A stretch of DNA of 64,000 nucleotides from Anaerococcus jeddahensis. Lineage in GTDB: Bacteria > Bacillota > Clostridia > Tissierellales > Peptoniphilaceae. Below, in pieces: positions 8,560 to 17,804 of this stretch. The stretch lies in contig NZ_CWHU01000003.1 of the NCBI RefSeq assembly GCF_001182725.1, positions 100,577-164,576 on the forward strand, written 5' to 3'. Under the pieces are notes generated by a model, which was not told the DNA's origin, did not search any database, and saw nothing but the letters and a program-made list of their open reading frames with translations. The position numbers were made by a program, and so were the translations under genes. The stretch's first letter is position 1, and each line of letters begins with the position of its first letter.

Positions 8560-9441
8560 TTAATCTTCTTCTTTGTCTATATATTTTCTTTTTAATCTTA
8601 TAGCTGATGGGCAAGCTGCAACTCCACCTTCGCCTGTTTCTCTTAGGCTTGCTGGAAGGGCATCTCCAACTTCTTTTAAGGCTTCTACCGCTTCATCAAA
8701 TGTTACCAAAACTTTTACTCCTGCAATCGCCATATCAGCTGCAGAAAGTGCGTTTATAACTCCTGATGCATTTCTAATATTGCAAGGAAATTCTACCATT
8801 CCTCCGATTGGATCACAAACAAGACCCATGATTGATAAAAGCGCAATTGATGCTGCATCTTCCATCACATAAATGTCACATCCTCTTAAATAACAAATTG
8901 CCGCTGCACACATGGCTGCTGCAGATCCACATTCAGCTTGGCATCCGCCCTCAGCTCCCGCAAAAGTTGCATTGTCGGCAATAATTTGTCCAAATTCTGT
9001 TGCAACCAGCATGGCTTTTATTAATTCTTCATCAGAATATCCATATTTTTCGCGCATAGCCATTAAACTTGCTGGAACAATTCCTGCAGATCCTGCTGTT
9101 GGGCTTGCTACAATTTTTCCCATTGAAGCATTAACTTCTGATGTTGAAAAAGCCATAGCCATAGCCTTTGTTGGCAAATCTCCCATTATTGTATCTTCTG
9201 ATAGAAAATAATTATTCATTGATTTTGCATTTCCACCAGTCATCTTAGTCATTGACATTAATTTTTTATCGAGTGCTTTTTGTGAAGAATCTTTCATAAC
9301 ATCAAGAGATTTTTGTAGTAAGGCAAAAACTTCTTCTTTTGATTTTTTTGTAAGTTCCATTTCATCTTCAAGAGCTATCTCCCAAACTTCCTTGTTTTCT
9401 TCTTTTAATCTATTTTTAATATATTCCATTGTTGTTTTCAT
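8560..9441 (-). CDS. sdaAA: L-serine dehydratase, iron-sulfur-dependent, alpha subunit
   Basis: Deaminates L-serine to pyruvate and ammonia; cytoplasmic, oxygen-sensitive, acts with the beta subunit encoded just upstream. The 293-residue length is normal for the split enzyme. Motifs seen: SPTAGSAGIVPA near residue 112, the cysteine-rich EGGCQAECGSAAAMCAA near 165 and CDPIGGMVEFPC near 210, which supply the [4Fe-4S] ligands, and GEGGVAACPSA near the C-terminus. Separated from sdaAB by 3 bases. Serine is a major energy source for anaerobic cocci, which fits this context. Confidence 0.95.
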   Translation of the reverse strand: MKTTMEYIKNRLKEENKEVWEIALEDEMELTKKSKEEVFALLQKSLDVMKDSSQKALDKKLMSMTKMTGGNAKSMNNYFLSEDTIMGDLPTKAMAMAFSTSEVNASMGKIVASPTAGSAGIVPASLMAMREKYGYSDEELIKAMLVATEFGQIIADNATFAGAEGGCQAECGSAAAMCAAAICYLRGCDIYVMEDAASIALLSIMGLVCDPIGGMVEFPCNIRNASGVINALSAADMAIAGVKVLVTFDEAVEALKEVGDALPASLRETGEGGVAACPSAIRLKRKYIDKEED

Positions 9442-9444
9442 AAA

Positions 9445-10101
9445 TTACCCCAAATATTTAATAAAGTCAAAATTCTTGCCAGCTTCAATTTCCTTGTAAA
9501 TTTCTTCTTCCAAATCTTGATCTAATTCTACAATTAGCATGATTGTGTTTCCCTTGTTTATAGTTTTCATATTTTTAATATTATAATTGTGGTCAAACAA
9601 AACATTTGAAATGAAAGCTATCATTCCTTTTTGTTCAGGATAGGTGCAAATAATTGTAGGATTTTTTCCGTTATATTCTACGTCATTATCCATTATTTGA
9701 TTTATCATAATATTTCCACCACCAATTGATGAGCCTCTCAAATTAAAATCGTGGCCGTCTGGATAGTGAAGAACAATTTTTACTGTGTTTGGATGAACAT
9801 CTCCCAAATCTTGTGGAATAAAATTATAAGTTATTACAGCTTTATCTGCCAATTCAAAAGAATTTCTTAATCTTTCATCTTCTGGACCAAAACCCAAAAT
9901 TCCTCCAACCAAAGCCCTATCTGTTCCGTGGCCTTGATAAGTTTTTTCAAATGATCCGTGTAAATAAAAATCTACTTTTGTAAATCCTTCTCCGCCCAAA
10001 TCTCTTGCAATTTTTGCAATTCTGTTCGCTCCTGCAGTGTGGGATGATGATGGGCCTATCATTACAGGTCCAATAATATCAAATACTGATAAATTTGCCA
10101 T
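9445..10101 (-). CDS. sdaAB: L-serine dehydratase, iron-sulfur-dependent, beta subunit
   Basis: A 218-residue partner of the alpha subunit. The N-terminal domain carries GPSSSHTAGANRIAKIAR (residues 16-33) and HGSFEKTYQGHGTDRALVGGILG, the signature of the beta fold. A C-terminal ACT domain (about 145-215: ICTYPEQKGMIAFISNVLF and NYNIKNMKT) may sense an amino acid. The ATG overlaps the upstream HAD stop by one base. Transcribed after the HAD gene and before sdaAA. Confidence 0.95.
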   Translation of the reverse strand: MANLSVFDIIGPVMIGPSSSHTAGANRIAKIARDLGGEGFTKVDFYLHGSFEKTYQGHGTDRALVGGILGFGPEDERLRNSFELADKAVITYNFIPQDLGDVHPNTVKIVLHYPDGHDFNLRGSSIGGGNIMINQIMDNDVEYNGKNPTIICTYPEQKGMIAFISNVLFDHNYNIKNMKTINKGNTIMLIVELDQDLEEEIYKEIEAGKNFDFIKYLG

Positions 10102-10748
10102 TATACTCTCCTTATTTTTGAAATTTCTTTTGGACTATCTATTATAAGATCTGGCTTTAAATTTTCAAGAATTTTTCTTTCCCTAAAACCCCAAGCACAT
10201 CCTACAGTAAATACTCCAGCATTTTTACCGCACTTCATGTCGACTTCGCTATCTCCAAAATAAAAAATATCTGAATAGTCGACTCCAAATCTTTCTTTTA
10301 TAATATACATACCCTCAGGTGAAGGCTTTCTTTTCACATCTTCCCTGTATCCTAAAATAAAATCAAAATAGCCTTCTCCAAAAATCTCCCCTATAACTTT
10401 TTTGCAAGTAGAATCTGGCTTGTTTGAATAGGCAACCAAAATTTCGCCTCTTTTTTTAATTTTTTCTAGCTCTTCTACTATTCCATCATAGGGCCTTGTA
10501 AGATAAGTTGGATTGTCGTCATATCTTTTGTTATAAGAATTTAAAATTTCTTCTCTTTTTCGAGATTTTTCAAATCCAATATAATCAAGAGTTTTTTCAA
10601 TCAAAACTTTTGGGCCGTTTCCTACAAATTCCCTGATTTTTTCTGTGGGAACTTGGCTAAGACCAAATTTTTTTAAAGTTTGGTTTATATTAAATGATAT
10701 GGAATCAATTGTATATAAAAGCGTTCCATCTATGTCAAAAATATACAT
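10101..10748 (-). CDS. HAD-superfamily hydrolase, phosphoglycolate phosphatase-like
   Basis: A 215-residue cytoplasmic phosphatase. Motif I DIDGTLLYT is at residues 4-12, motif II is AYSNKP near 107, the conserved lysine is in KRKPSPEG, and motif IV is FYFGDSEVDMKCGKNAG near 165. The helical cap between motifs I and II is of the Gph/PGMB class. First gene of the serine dehydratase operon, so its job may be metabolite repair alongside amino acid fermentation; the substrate is unknown. Confidence 0.85.
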   Translation of the reverse strand: MYIFDIDGTLLYTIDSISFNINQTLKKFGLSQVPTEKIREFVGNGPKVLIEKTLDYIGFEKSRKREEILNSYNKRYDDNPTYLTRPYDGIVEELEKIKKRGEILVAYSNKPDSTCKKVIGEIFGEGYFDFILGYREDVKRKPSPEGMYIIKERFGVDYSDIFYFGDSEVDMKCGKNAGVFTVGCAWGFRERKILENLKPDLIIDSPKEISKIRRV

Positions 10749-10786
10749 TTATATTCTCCTTTTCCTAGCTTTTTTAAAGCATTATT

Positions 10787-10812
10787 ACTATACCTCTTAT
10801 AAGTGGTATAAT
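10787..10812. promoter_or_regulatory. Divergent promoter pair over a 22-bp palindrome
   Basis: A near-perfect palindrome (10789-10810, ten of eleven base pairs) lies between the HAD/sda operon and pncB. Its ends coincide with two facing -10 boxes: TATAAT (10807-10812) on the plus strand and TATAGT (10792-10787) on the minus strand. A protein bound here would control both directions. No regulator is assigned. Confidence 0.45.
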
Positions 10813-10859
10813 AAAAACAATATTGAAGCGAAAAAAATGAAAAATTTGAGGAAGGAAAT

Positions 10860-12302
10860 ATGAAAACAAGAAGAAATTTATCCATGCTCAGTGATTTTTA
10901 TGAATTCACCATGGCTTATGGATATTTTGAAAGTGGAATGAAAGATACGATTGCAGTTTTTGATGCGTTTTATAGAAAAAATCCTGATGAGGGAGGATTT
11001 TCAATTTTTTCTGGCTTAGATGATATTATTGATTATGTAGAAAATATTCATTTTGACGAGGAAGATATTGAATATTTTAGAAAAAACACAAGATTTTCAG
11101 AAGAATTTTTAACTTATTTGAAAAATTTTAAATTTAGCGGAGATATTTGGGCTTTTCCAGAAGGATCTGCAATGTTTCCATCTGAACCAATTGTAACTGT
11201 AAGAGCTCCAATAATTGAAGCGCAAATTTTGGAAACTTATTTGCTTTTATCTTTAAATTATGGATCTTTGGTTGCTACAAAAACAAATAGGATTGTAAGA
11301 GCTGCAAAGGGAAGAACTGTAATGGAATTTGGGGCAAGACGCGCCCAAGGACCTGACGCTTCTGTAAAAGGAGCAAGATCTGCCTTTATAGCTGGAGCTC
11401 CAATCACATCAAATACTCTTTCAAGTCAAATGTATGATTATCCTGCTGGAGGAACTATGGCACATTCCTGGGTTCAATCATTTGATTCAGAATATGAGGC
11501 ATTTTTGGCTTACGCAAAATTATATCCAGATAACTGCATTTTATTAATTGACACCTACGATGTTTTAAAACAAGGTTTGCCAAATGCTATGAAAGTTTTC
11601 AAAGAAGTTTTGGATCCTTTGGGAATTTCTGGAGGAGTTAGGATAGATTCAGGAGATATTGCCTACCTAACAAAAGAAACCAGAAAAATTTTGGATGAAA
11701 ATGGCTACAAGGATGCAAAAATTGTCGCAAGCAATTCTCTTGATGAATACAAAATAGAATCCCTTCTCCAACAAGGTGCAGAAATTGATTCATTTGGAAT
11801 CGGAGAAAGACTAATCACTGCAAAATCTGATCCTGTTTTTGGTGGAGTTTATAAACTCGTTCAAGTTGAGGATGAAAAAGGCAAAACTGCAAAAATAAAA
11901 GTATCAGAAAATGTAGAAAAAATTACAACACCAGGTCTAAAAGAAGTTTACAGATTATACGACAAAAAAACCGGCAAGGCTGAAGCTGATTATATAACTT
12001 TAAAAGAAGAAGTTGTTGATGAAAATAAACCGCTTGTAATTTTTGATCCACACTTTACATGGAAGATGAAAAGAATGGAAAATTATGAACTTCGTAAAAT
12101 GCAAGTTCCAATCTTTAAAAATGGAAAAAAAGTTTACAAGTCACCAAAAATCGAAGAAATAAACGAATATTGCAAATCCGAAGTGAAATCTTTGTGGGAT
12201 GAGGTAAAAAGATTTGACCAACCTCACAATTATTACGTCGATCTTTCTCACGATTTGTGGAATTTAAAACAAAACCTAATAATGAAGGCTATGAGCAAAT
12301 AA
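10860..12302 (+). CDS. pncB: Nicotinate phosphoribosyltransferase
   Basis: First step of NAD salvage: nicotinate + PRPP to nicotinate mononucleotide, with ATP hydrolysis. 480 residues, the normal length for the Firmicute type. Signatures: SDFYEFTMAYGYFESGM near the N-terminus, FGARRAQGPDAS (about residues 158-169), GTMAHSWVQSF, GISGGVRIDSGDIAYL and NSLDEYKIESLLQQGAEIDSFGIGERL, which together form the PRPP and nicotinate site. The ATG at 10860 has GAGGAAGGA upstream. Followed by an SDR gene overlapping as TAATG. Confidence 0.95.
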   Translation: MKTRRNLSMLSDFYEFTMAYGYFESGMKDTIAVFDAFYRKNPDEGGFSIFSGLDDIIDYVENIHFDEEDIEYFRKNTRFSEEFLTYLKNFKFSGDIWAFPEGSAMFPSEPIVTVRAPIIEAQILETYLLLSLNYGSLVATKTNRIVRAAKGRTVMEFGARRAQGPDASVKGARSAFIAGAPITSNTLSSQMYDYPAGGTMAHSWVQSFDSEYEAFLAYAKLYPDNCILLIDTYDVLKQGLPNAMKVFKEVLDPLGISGGVRIDSGDIAYLTKETRKILDENGYKDAKIVASNSLDEYKIESLLQQGAEIDSFGIGERLITAKSDPVFGGVYKLVQVEDEKGKTAKIKVSENVEKITTPGLKEVYRLYDKKTGKAEADYITLKEEVVDENKPLVIFDPHFTWKMKRMENYELRKMQVPIFKNGKKVYKSPKIEEINEYCKSEVKSLWDEVKRFDQPHNYYVDLSHDLWNLKQNLIMKAMSK

Positions 12303-13045
12303 TGATAGCCATAATTACAGGAGCAAGTTCAGGCATAGGCTATGAATTTGCAAGGCAAATTGACAAAAAAAATTATGAAGAAATTTGGATAATCGGAAGA
12401 AGGGCCGAAAAACTTCAAAATTTATCAGAAAAATTACAAACAAGGGCAAGAATATTTGCCCTTGATTTGTGTGAGGAAAAATCTTTTGAAATTTTAAAAA
12501 AAGAATTAGAAAATTCAAATAAAAAAATTGGACTTTTGATAAATTCTGCCGGTATGGGAGAAAATGATTATTTTAAAAATACAAAGTTAGAAAATGATAT
12601 GAAAACTTTGGACTTAAATATAAAAGCCCTAACAGCAATGACAAAAATTTCCCTAGATTTTTTCAAAAGAGACGGAATAATTTTAAACATTTCCTCATCT
12701 GCAGCCTTTATTCCACAAGGAAAATTTGCCCTTTATGCTGCAAGTAAGTCCTATGTTTTGTCTTTTTCAAGGGCTATAAGACGCGAGTTTAAAGATATAA
12801 AAATTTCAGTTTTGTGTCCAAACAGGGTCCAAACAGAATTTTTAAAAAAATCAAACAATAATTCATCTGGAATAAAAAATTTGGGAAATGAAAATCTAGA
12901 AAAAATGGTAGAAAAAACTATAAAAAAAATGGGCAAAAAAGACCTAATAACCACCCACCCAAGCGCAAAAATTTTATTAATAATTTCAAAAATCCTACCC
13001 CATTCTTTTATCTTGTGGATTGAGGGATTTTTGGGGATCTATTAG
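12302..13045 (+). CDS. Short-chain dehydrogenase/reductase
   Basis: A 247-residue NAD(P)-dependent oxidoreductase. Cofactor motif TGASSGIGYEFA is at residues 6-17, NSAG near 80, a catalytic Ser in NISSSA, and the YAASK catalytic Tyr/Lys pair near residue 150. The start is the ATG overlapping the pncB stop; an in-frame upstream ATG at 12257 lies inside pncB and lacks a ribosome binding site. The C-terminus is hydrophobic and may contact the membrane, as in DltE-like SDRs. Substrate unknown. Confidence 0.85.
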   Translation: MIAIITGASSGIGYEFARQIDKKNYEEIWIIGRRAEKLQNLSEKLQTRARIFALDLCEEKSFEILKKELENSNKKIGLLINSAGMGENDYFKNTKLENDMKTLDLNIKALTAMTKISLDFFKRDGIILNISSSAAFIPQGKFALYAASKSYVLSFSRAIRREFKDIKISVLCPNRVQTEFLKKSNNNSSGIKNLGNENLEKMVEKTIKKMGKKDLITTHPSAKILLIISKILPHSFILWIEGFLGIY

Positions 13046-13069
13046 TTATAAAAATTTTATAGCTTAAAA

Positions 13070-13108
13070 AATAATGAGCGAAGAAAATAATCTTCGCTCA
13101 TTTTTAAT
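13070..13108. terminator. Bidirectional terminator between SDR gene and rbs operon
   Basis: Stem ATGAGCGAAGA/TCTTCGCTCAT with a short AT loop and T/A runs on both sides. It serves the plus-strand SDR gene and the minus-strand rbsB. Confidence 0.85.
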
Positions 13109-13144
13109 ATTTTTTTAATTTTAGGATCTTATTGCTTTATTTTT

Positions 13145-14080
13145 TTATTTTACTAATTCTAGTGGTGAGTCAACTTTTTCGTCTACTTTTTCACCTTTTA
13201 GATATTTTACTGCAGTTTCTAGGGCGATTTTTCCCATTTCTTTTGGTTTTTGTGCAACTGTTGCTGCCATTGATCCTTCTTTTACTGCATTTATTGCATC
13301 TTCGTTTCCATCAAATCCAACTAAAACTATATCCTTGCCACTTGCTTTTATAGCCTCGCTTGCTCCTAGTGCCATTTCATCGTTTTGGCAAAATACTGCT
13401 TTTACATCTGGTTGAGCTTGGAGTAAGTTTTCCATTACTGTCATTCCTTCAGCCCTATCAAAGTTTGCTGTTTGGCTTGCTACTAGGTCAATTTTCCCAT
13501 CTGTTGCTTTTTTAAATCCTTCTCCTCTTTCACGAGTTGAACTTGCTCCAGGAATTCCTTCTAGTTGAATTACTTTTGCATCTTTTCCTACTTTTTCTAA
13601 AATAAATTCTCCAGCAAGTTTTCCACCTTCAACGTTGTTACTTGCAATAAAGCTTACAATTTCTCCTTCATCTGATCCCCTGTCTACGCAAATTACAGGA
13701 ATATTTGCCTCGTTTGCTTTTTTTACTGATGATGAGATTGCTGTTGAATCTACTGGATTTATTATAATTAAATCTACTTTTTGGGTTATTAAATCTTCAA
13801 CTTGGTTATTTTGTGTTGATGAATCGTTTTGGGCATCTGTTATAACTGTTTCAACATCCTTGTCTTTTGCAGCTTCTTCTACCCCTTCTCTTATTGATAC
13901 GAAAAATGGATTGTTTAATGTTGATAGGGAAACTCCTACTTTTAATTTTCCATCTTTTGCTTTTTCTTCTTTTTTTGTGTTTGATGAATTATCTTTTGTA
14001 TCTTGTCCTTCTATGCTACAAGCTGTAAATGTAAAGATAGCTATGGCTAAAACAGCCAATAATTTTCTAAATTTTTTCAT
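13145..14080 (-). CDS. rbsB: Ribose ABC transporter, substrate-binding lipoprotein
   Basis: A 311-residue extracellular sugar-binding protein. The signal peptide ends FTFTACSIEG, giving a lipidated Cys. The mature part has the periplasmic-binding-protein fold: SLSTLNNPFFVSIREGVEEAA, DLIIINPVDSTAISSSVKKA, VICVDRGSD, GASSTRERGEGF and FCQNDEMALGASEAI, typical ribose/D-sugar contacts. Last gene of the rbsRKDACB operon, before a strong terminator. Confidence 0.93.
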   Translation of the reverse strand: MKKFRKLLAVLAIAIFTFTACSIEGQDTKDNSSNTKKEEKAKDGKLKVGVSLSTLNNPFFVSIREGVEEAAKDKDVETVITDAQNDSSTQNNQVEDLITQKVDLIIINPVDSTAISSSVKKANEANIPVICVDRGSDEGEIVSFIASNNVEGGKLAGEFILEKVGKDAKVIQLEGIPGASSTRERGEGFKKATDGKIDLVASQTANFDRAEGMTVMENLLQAQPDVKAVFCQNDEMALGASEAIKASGKDIVLVGFDGNEDAINAVKEGSMAATVAQKPKEMGKIALETAVKYLKGEKVDEKVDSPLELVK

Positions 14081-14089
14081 GTTTATCTC

Positions 14090-15034
14090 CTATTTATTTC
14101 TCTTTCTGTCTATTAGAACGGCAATCAAGATTACTATTCCTTTTACTATTTGTTGATAAAAACTTGAAACTCCCAATAAGTTTAGTCCGTTATTTAAGAC
14201 TCCTAAAATTAAAATTCCTATTAATGTTCCTGTTAATGATCCACTTCCACCTGTCATACTTGTTCCACCTAATACAACGGCTGCTATGGCATCCATTTCA
14301 TAGGCAGAACCTGCTGTTGGTTGGGCTGAGTTTAGTCTTGATGTAAGTACAAGTCCTGATAAAACTGCCATCAAGGCACTTATTATATATACAAAAGTTT
14401 TTGATTTTGCTATGTTAATTCCTGATATGAAACTTGCTTTTTCATTTCCTCCAACGGCAAATATTTTTCTACCGTAAGAAGTTTTATTCAAAAGCATCCA
14501 CAATATTAAATAGACTATTATAAATAAAATTACTTGGAAAGGAATTCCAAAAATTTGCCCCTTTCCTAAAAATTGAAATACAAAGTCATCTCTTTGTCCA
14601 GCTATTGGTCTTCCATCCATTAATACTAAGGTTAGACCCCTAAAAATTGTCATTGTTGCAAGGGTTACTATAAATGGTGCAAGTTTTCCTTTGGTTATTA
14701 GTAAACCATTTATTAAGCCCAATAAAACTCCCAATAATATTGCAACTATTATTGCAAATATTGTGCTTATTCCACTTTGCATAAGCCAGGCAAATATTGC
14801 TGAACTTAAGGCAAGGGTTGATCCGACTGAAAGGTCAATTCCTCCTGTTAAAATTACAAAGGTCATTCCTAGGGCAACAAAACCATTTATTATAAGTTGA
14901 CGCATTAAGTTTAATAAGTTACTTACTTGCAAAAAAGCTGGGTTAAGTAAACTTACAAAACATATTAAAATTATTAAGGCAAGTATTGTCCCAAGATTTT
15001 GATTTTCTTTAAATCGATTTTTTATATTGGTCAT
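14090..15034 (-). CDS. rbsC: Ribose ABC transporter, permease
   Basis: A 314-residue integral membrane protein with eight to ten hydrophobic helices. Family signatures: GMTFVILTGGIDLSVGS (about 60-76), LAPFIVTLATMTIFRG, SGINIAKSKTFVYIISALMA and MDAIAAVVLGGTSMTGGSGS, the BPD_transp_2 EAA-like region. The start overlaps rbsA by 4 bases (ATGA), showing translational coupling. Confidence 0.93.
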   Translation of the reverse strand: MTNIKNRFKENQNLGTILALIILICFVSLLNPAFLQVSNLLNLMRQLIINGFVALGMTFVILTGGIDLSVGSTLALSSAIFAWLMQSGISTIFAIIVAILLGVLLGLINGLLITKGKLAPFIVTLATMTIFRGLTLVLMDGRPIAGQRDDFVFQFLGKGQIFGIPFQVILFIIVYLILWMLLNKTSYGRKIFAVGGNEKASFISGINIAKSKTFVYIISALMAVLSGLVLTSRLNSAQPTAGSAYEMDAIAAVVLGGTSMTGGSGSLTGTLIGILILGVLNNGLNLLGVSSFYQQIVKGIVILIAVLIDRKRNK

Positions 15035-16512
15035 ATTTTTCCTCCTGTGGCAAGGGTCATTATTTTTTCTTGATTTGCATTTTCACTTGAAATTTCCCCT
15101 TGCATTTTTCCTTCATATATTACATAAATTCTATTTGATAGGCTAAGTAACTCTGGCAAATCGCTTGAAATAAGTATGATTGATACGCCTTTTTTTGTTA
15201 AATCTTTTATTAAATCATATATTTCTCTTTTTGCCCCTACGTCTACCCCCTTGGTTGGCTCATCTAGAATTAAAATTTCTGGATCTATGGCATACCACTT
15301 TGCAAATACAACTTTTTGTTGGTTTCCTCCAGATAAGTCCGAAACTTTTACTTCTGATGATTGGGTTTTAACTTTAAAACTTTCAACCAAGCTATCAGAT
15401 AGATTCTCTTCTTTTTTCTTATCTATAAATGAATTTTTTGAAAATTTATCAAAGTTTAAGAGGGAAATATTTTCTCTTATAGATTCATCAAGGACAAGGC
15501 CCTCTTCTTGCCTATTTTCTGTTACAAAGGCAATTTTGTTTTTTATGGCATCTATTGGTTTATTTATTACAACTTTTTTGCCATCAATAAAAACTTCTCC
15601 CTTATCTTTTGGGTCAAGTCCAAAAACAGATCTCATAATTTCAGTTCTTCCTGCTCCCATAAGACCAGAAATTCCCAAAACTTCACCTTTTTTTGCTTTT
15701 ATATTTATATTCTCAAAATATCCCTTCCTATTAAAATCTTTTATTTCAATTTTTACATCAGATATTTCTGCATCCATTTTAGGGTAAAAATCTCCAATAT
15801 CTCGACCTACCATGGCTGAAACCACTTCTTTTTCGCAAGTTTTATTTGTATCCATCAATGATACCGATTTTCCATCTCTCATTACTGTAATTTTATTGGT
15901 CAAGGAAAAAATTTCTTCCATCCTGTGGGATATATAGATCATGGAAACTTTTTGATCTCTTAGTCTTTTTATTAGCTTAAATAATTTGTCAATCTCATTA
16001 TTGGTTAGGGCCGATGTTGGTTCGTCAAGGATTAATACATTTACCTTGTTTAAGTTCGCCTTGGCAATTTCCATCATTTGCCTTTGGCCTACTGACAATT
16101 TTGAAACCTTTGTATCAGGATCAATATCTAGGTCAAATCTTTTTAGAAGTTCTATGGATTTTTTTCTCATAGAATCTTTATCAAGAAAAATCCCCTTTCT
16201 AAATTCATTGTTCATAAAAATATTGTCCATGATACTAAGCTCCGGCCAATCTGATAATTCTTGGTGGATAAAACTTATGCCGTATTTTTTGGCATCGTTG
16301 GTGGTATTAATTTCAACTTTTTTTCCATCAATTAATATTTCTCCCTTATCTTTTGACAAAACTCCAGATAAAATATTCATTAGGGTAGATTTTCCTGCCC
16401 CATTTTCTCCAACCAAGGCATGAATTTCTCCTTCATTTAAGGTAAAATCTACACCCTTTAGGACGTCATTTTTTCCAAAAGATTTGTAAATATCTTTCAT
16501 TTCAATTTTCAT
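15031..16512 (-). CDS. rbsA: Ribose ABC transporter, double ATP-binding protein
   Basis: A 493-residue ATPase with two fused ABC domains. Domain 1: Walker A GENGAGKST (residues 35-43), signature LSVGQRQM, Walker B VLILDEP. Domain 2 (from about residue 250): degenerate Walker A GLMGAGRTE, signature LSGGNQQKV, Walker B ILILDEPTKGVDVG. This arrangement is that of sugar importers RbsA/MglA/XylG. It energises RbsC. Confidence 0.94.
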   Translation of the reverse strand: MKIEMKDIYKSFGKNDVLKGVDFTLNEGEIHALVGENGAGKSTLMNILSGVLSKDKGEILIDGKKVEINTTNDAKKYGISFIHQELSDWPELSIMDNIFMNNEFRKGIFLDKDSMRKKSIELLKRFDLDIDPDTKVSKLSVGQRQMMEIAKANLNKVNVLILDEPTSALTNNEIDKLFKLIKRLRDQKVSMIYISHRMEEIFSLTNKITVMRDGKSVSLMDTNKTCEKEVVSAMVGRDIGDFYPKMDAEISDVKIEIKDFNRKGYFENINIKAKKGEVLGISGLMGAGRTEIMRSVFGLDPKDKGEVFIDGKKVVINKPIDAIKNKIAFVTENRQEEGLVLDESIRENISLLNFDKFSKNSFIDKKKEENLSDSLVESFKVKTQSSEVKVSDLSGGNQQKVVFAKWYAIDPEILILDEPTKGVDVGAKREIYDLIKDLTKKGVSIILISSDLPELLSLSNRIYVIYEGKMQGEISSENANQEKIMTLATGGKI

Positions 16513-16521
16513 AAAATCCTC

Positions 16522-16914
16522 CTAAAAGATATTTTTTGATCTTAAAATTATATTTGAATAAGGTGTGTCTTCCCCGGTCCTTATTACAAATTTCACATCT
16601 TTTAATTTTTTCTTAAAATCTTCGTGAGATATATAAGAAGAGTCACAATCTGGTAAAAGATTTTTTATATCCTTTTCTTGCTTTGGATTATTTTCCTTAA
16701 TTTCTTCAGCCAAGTAATAATATTCACATCCAAAATCTTCAAGTAAAACTTCTAAGACATGGATAAATTTAGGCTCGCCAAGTTTTAAGGCCAAGTCTAT
16801 TTTTTTGTCAGGATCAATTGGCAAACCACAATCGCCAATTGCTATTAGGTCAGTGTGACCCAAGTCAGAAAGTCTTTTTGAAATTTCGCTATTTAATATT
16901 CCTTTTTCTTTCAT
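16522..16914 (-). CDS. rbsD: D-ribose pyranase
   Basis: A 130-residue cytoplasmic enzyme that interconverts beta-pyranose and beta-furanose forms of ribose so that the kinase can act. KGILNSEISKRLSDLGHTD contains the catalytic His20, and IAIGDCGLPIDP and a C-terminal VIRTGEDTPYSNIIL are typical of RbsD. Overlaps rbsK by 4 bases. Confidence 0.94.
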   Translation of the reverse strand: MKEKGILNSEISKRLSDLGHTDLIAIGDCGLPIDPDKKIDLALKLGEPKFIHVLEVLLEDFGCEYYYLAEEIKENNPKQEKDIKNLLPDCDSSYISHEDFKKKLKDVKFVIRTGEDTPYSNIILRSKNIF

Positions 16915-17804
16915 ACATCGCTCCTTTCAAAATTTTTAACATCATCAAGGCTTGGAATTGAAATACTTGCACCCTTTTTTGTAACTGATAAGGCTGATGC
17001 CTTGCTTGCAAGCTCCATTGCCTTTTTAATATCTTTTCCTTGGTAAAAATAAGATACAAAATATCCAGTAAAGGTATCTCCAGCTCCTGTAGTATCAAGA
17101 GCCTTAACCTTGAAAGAGTCTTGTTTTATTTTTTCATCCTTAGCTATAAAAATTGACCCCTTGCTTCCCAAGGTCATAACTACTTTTAAGTTTGGGTAGG
17201 TATTTTTAAAATAAGCAATTTTCTCATCGTTTGTTTTTTTCCCACTAATGCTTGCTGCCTCATGTTCATTAACCAAGATAAGGTCAATTTTTTCATAATC
17301 AAATTCCTTTATCCTATCTGTTATAGGAGAAGGATTCAAAACTATTTTCATATTTTTCTCATAGGCCCTATCTATTAAATATTTCATTGAATTTATCTCA
17401 TTTTGTAAGACCAAAACATCGTTTTTACCAAAATCATCCAAAACTTGGTCGATAAATTTCTCATCATTATCAAAATTTGCTCCCTTATAAAGGACTATTG
17501 AATTTTCCCCCTTATCATCTACCTGAATTATTGCATTTCCTGTCAATTTTTCAGATTTTTTTATATACTCGGTATCTACATTTTCTTTTTTCAAATAATC
17601 AATCAAATATAGGCCATCTTGACCCACGCTTCCAGCATGATAAACTTTATCAAAACTTTTAGCTAGAGCAACAGATTGGTTTAATCCCTTGCCACCTGGT
17701 CTTTTTTCAATACTTTTTGCACTAATAGTTTCCCCAGGTTTTACAATTTCTTCGACCCTGAAAAATATATCAATATTTAAAGAACCAAAATTAAGTATCT
17801 TCAT
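16911..17804 (-). CDS. rbsK: Ribokinase
   Basis: A 297-residue PfkB-family sugar kinase making ribose 5-phosphate. N-terminal NFGSLNIDIFFRV and the RPGGKGLNQSVALAK sugar-binding motif (about residues 36-50); C-terminal DTTGAGDTFTGYFVSYFY with the catalytic Asp and anion hole. Overlaps the end of rbsR by 14 bases, so translation is coupled. Confidence 0.94.
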   Translation of the reverse strand: MKILNFGSLNIDIFFRVEEIVKPGETISAKSIEKRPGGKGLNQSVALAKSFDKVYHAGSVGQDGLYLIDYLKKENVDTEYIKKSEKLTGNAIIQVDDKGENSIVLYKGANFDNDEKFIDQVLDDFGKNDVLVLQNEINSMKYLIDRAYEKNMKIVLNPSPITDRIKEFDYEKIDLILVNEHEAASISGKKTNDEKIAYFKNTYPNLKVVMTLGSKGSIFIAKDEKIKQDSFKVKALDTTGAGDTFTGYFVSYFYQGKDIKKAMELASKASALSVTKKGASISIPSLDDVKNFERSDV

